Of a stretch of 64,000 nucleotides of DNA, positions 63,885 through 64,000 are shown piece by piece (positions within the stretch are counted from its first letter, which is position 1; every line of letters starts with the position of its first letter). This stretch comes from Caballeronia hypogeia. Lineage in GTDB: Bacteria > Pseudomonadota > Gammaproteobacteria > Burkholderiales > Burkholderiaceae. Under the pieces are notes generated by a model that was not told where the DNA came from, ran no database searches, and saw nothing but the letters and a program-made list of their open reading frames with translations. The position numbers were made by a program, and so were the translations under genes. Where the stretch lies: NCBI RefSeq assembly GCF_001544875.2, contig NZ_FCOA02000002.1:124001-188000 (forward strand), given 5' to 3'.

Positions 63885-64000
63885 TCAGCGTCGGGCCGCG
63901 GCGGCGACGACTCGATGCACGAAGCGCAGTTTGTCGATGACCGCGGGCGCGAGCGTGAACGGGTATCCGTCCGGCATGCCGAGGCTGCGGTTCAGGCTGT
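63885..64000 (-). CDS. 3' end of a convergent gene, zinc-binding metallopeptidase-like
   Basis: The last 37 codons are visible, reading SLNRSLGMPDGYPFTLAPAV then IDKLRFVHRVVAAAARR and stop. The YPF-x-L-x3-V-x2-KLRFVH pattern resembles the C-terminus of putative zinc-binding metallopeptidases often found next to the ATP-grasp/alpha-E genes. Identity rests on a short segment; the rest is outside the window. Confidence 0.55.
   Translation of the reverse strand, partial: SLNRSLGMPDGYPFTLAPAVIDKLRFVHRVVAAAARR

Noticed and set aside
1..64000. Search for CRISPR arrays, tRNA/rRNA genes, transposases and phage genes
   Set aside because: No spaced direct repeats, cloverleaf-like segments or mobile-element proteins were seen on reading.

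Overview
The window reads as a chromosomal segment of a high-GC betaproteobacterium of the Burkholderia sensu lato group, most likely Paraburkholderia or Caballeronia. This is inferred from the strong GC/codon bias, a DUF3331 protein, an H-NS protein with a lysine/alanine tail, many LysR/LacI/SorC-controlled transport operons, and family-typical protein sequences. There are no rRNA or tRNA genes, no CRISPR array, and no insertion sequences or phage genes. The gene content is metabolic and accessory-like, with one SDR gene remnant as the only clear sign of decay.

Layout. 1-1.2 kb: 3' part of an MHS-family (ProP-like) transporter, ending at a strong bidirectional terminator. 1.3-3.6 kb: two-gene minus-strand unit for a small secreted protein and an HEFGH-motif lipoprotein. 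3.75-11.5 kb: a galactofuranose-type ABC transporter operon (ytfQ-ytfR-ytfT-yjfF) with its LacI regulator, divergent from a PhyH-type dioxygenase and an aldose 1-epimerase; three similar ACTAAT-type operator sites tie the locus together. 11.5-12.7 kb: small secreted proteins and a small hypothetical. 12.8-15.5 kb: a radical-SAM DNA-repair protein and a DUF4130-UdgX fusion behind an exact LexA (SOS) box. 15.5-18.8 kb: SDR, DUF4410-like lipoprotein, cardiolipin synthase-like PLD. 18.9-23.5 kb: MHYT-GGDEF-EAL protein, DHA2 efflux pump with divergent marR, small secreted protein. 23.8-27.2 kb: M60-type peptidase and an aldehyde dehydrogenase.

27.3-33.2 kb: an amino-acid island with LysR, a DSD1-type PLP/zinc enzyme, a DauR/YheO-like regulator, RidA, a dicarboxylate/amino acid symporter and a threonine dehydratase-like enzyme. 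Together these look like uptake and deamination of hydroxyaspartate-type or D-amino acids. 33.2-35.2 kb: SDR remnant, TMEM175-like channel, EAL protein. 35.5-44.0 kb: a polyol catabolic locus with MalK-type ATPase, binding protein, two permeases, SorC-type regulator, L-xylulose reductase-like SDR, xylitol dehydrogenase-like enzyme and a second zinc alcohol dehydrogenase. The divergent promoter carries a TTGTAA/TTACAA operator.

44.1-48.5 kb: VOC protein, MbfA-type ferritin-VIT1 iron exporter, cytochrome b561, quinone oxidoreductase-like enzyme with divergent LysR. 48.8-52.8 kb: an IorA/IorB-type molybdenum hydroxylase with a tri-heme cytochrome c. 52.9-54.9 kb: DUF1488-like and DUF3331 proteins and H-NS. 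54.9-59.2 kb: amidase, LLM flavin monooxygenase, MctP-type symporter and its DUF3311 partner. 59.4-60.9 kb: stand-alone MnmD and YceH. 61.3 kb to end: circularly permuted ATP-grasp and alpha-E proteins, then the 3' end of a convergent gene resembling zinc-binding metallopeptidases.

The most noteworthy point is the combination of an exact LexA consensus site with a radical-SAM repair protein translationally coupled to a DUF4130-UdgX fusion that retains the covalent uracil-capturing KRR-L-H loop. All functions are read from sequence motifs and remembered family features; no database search was run.
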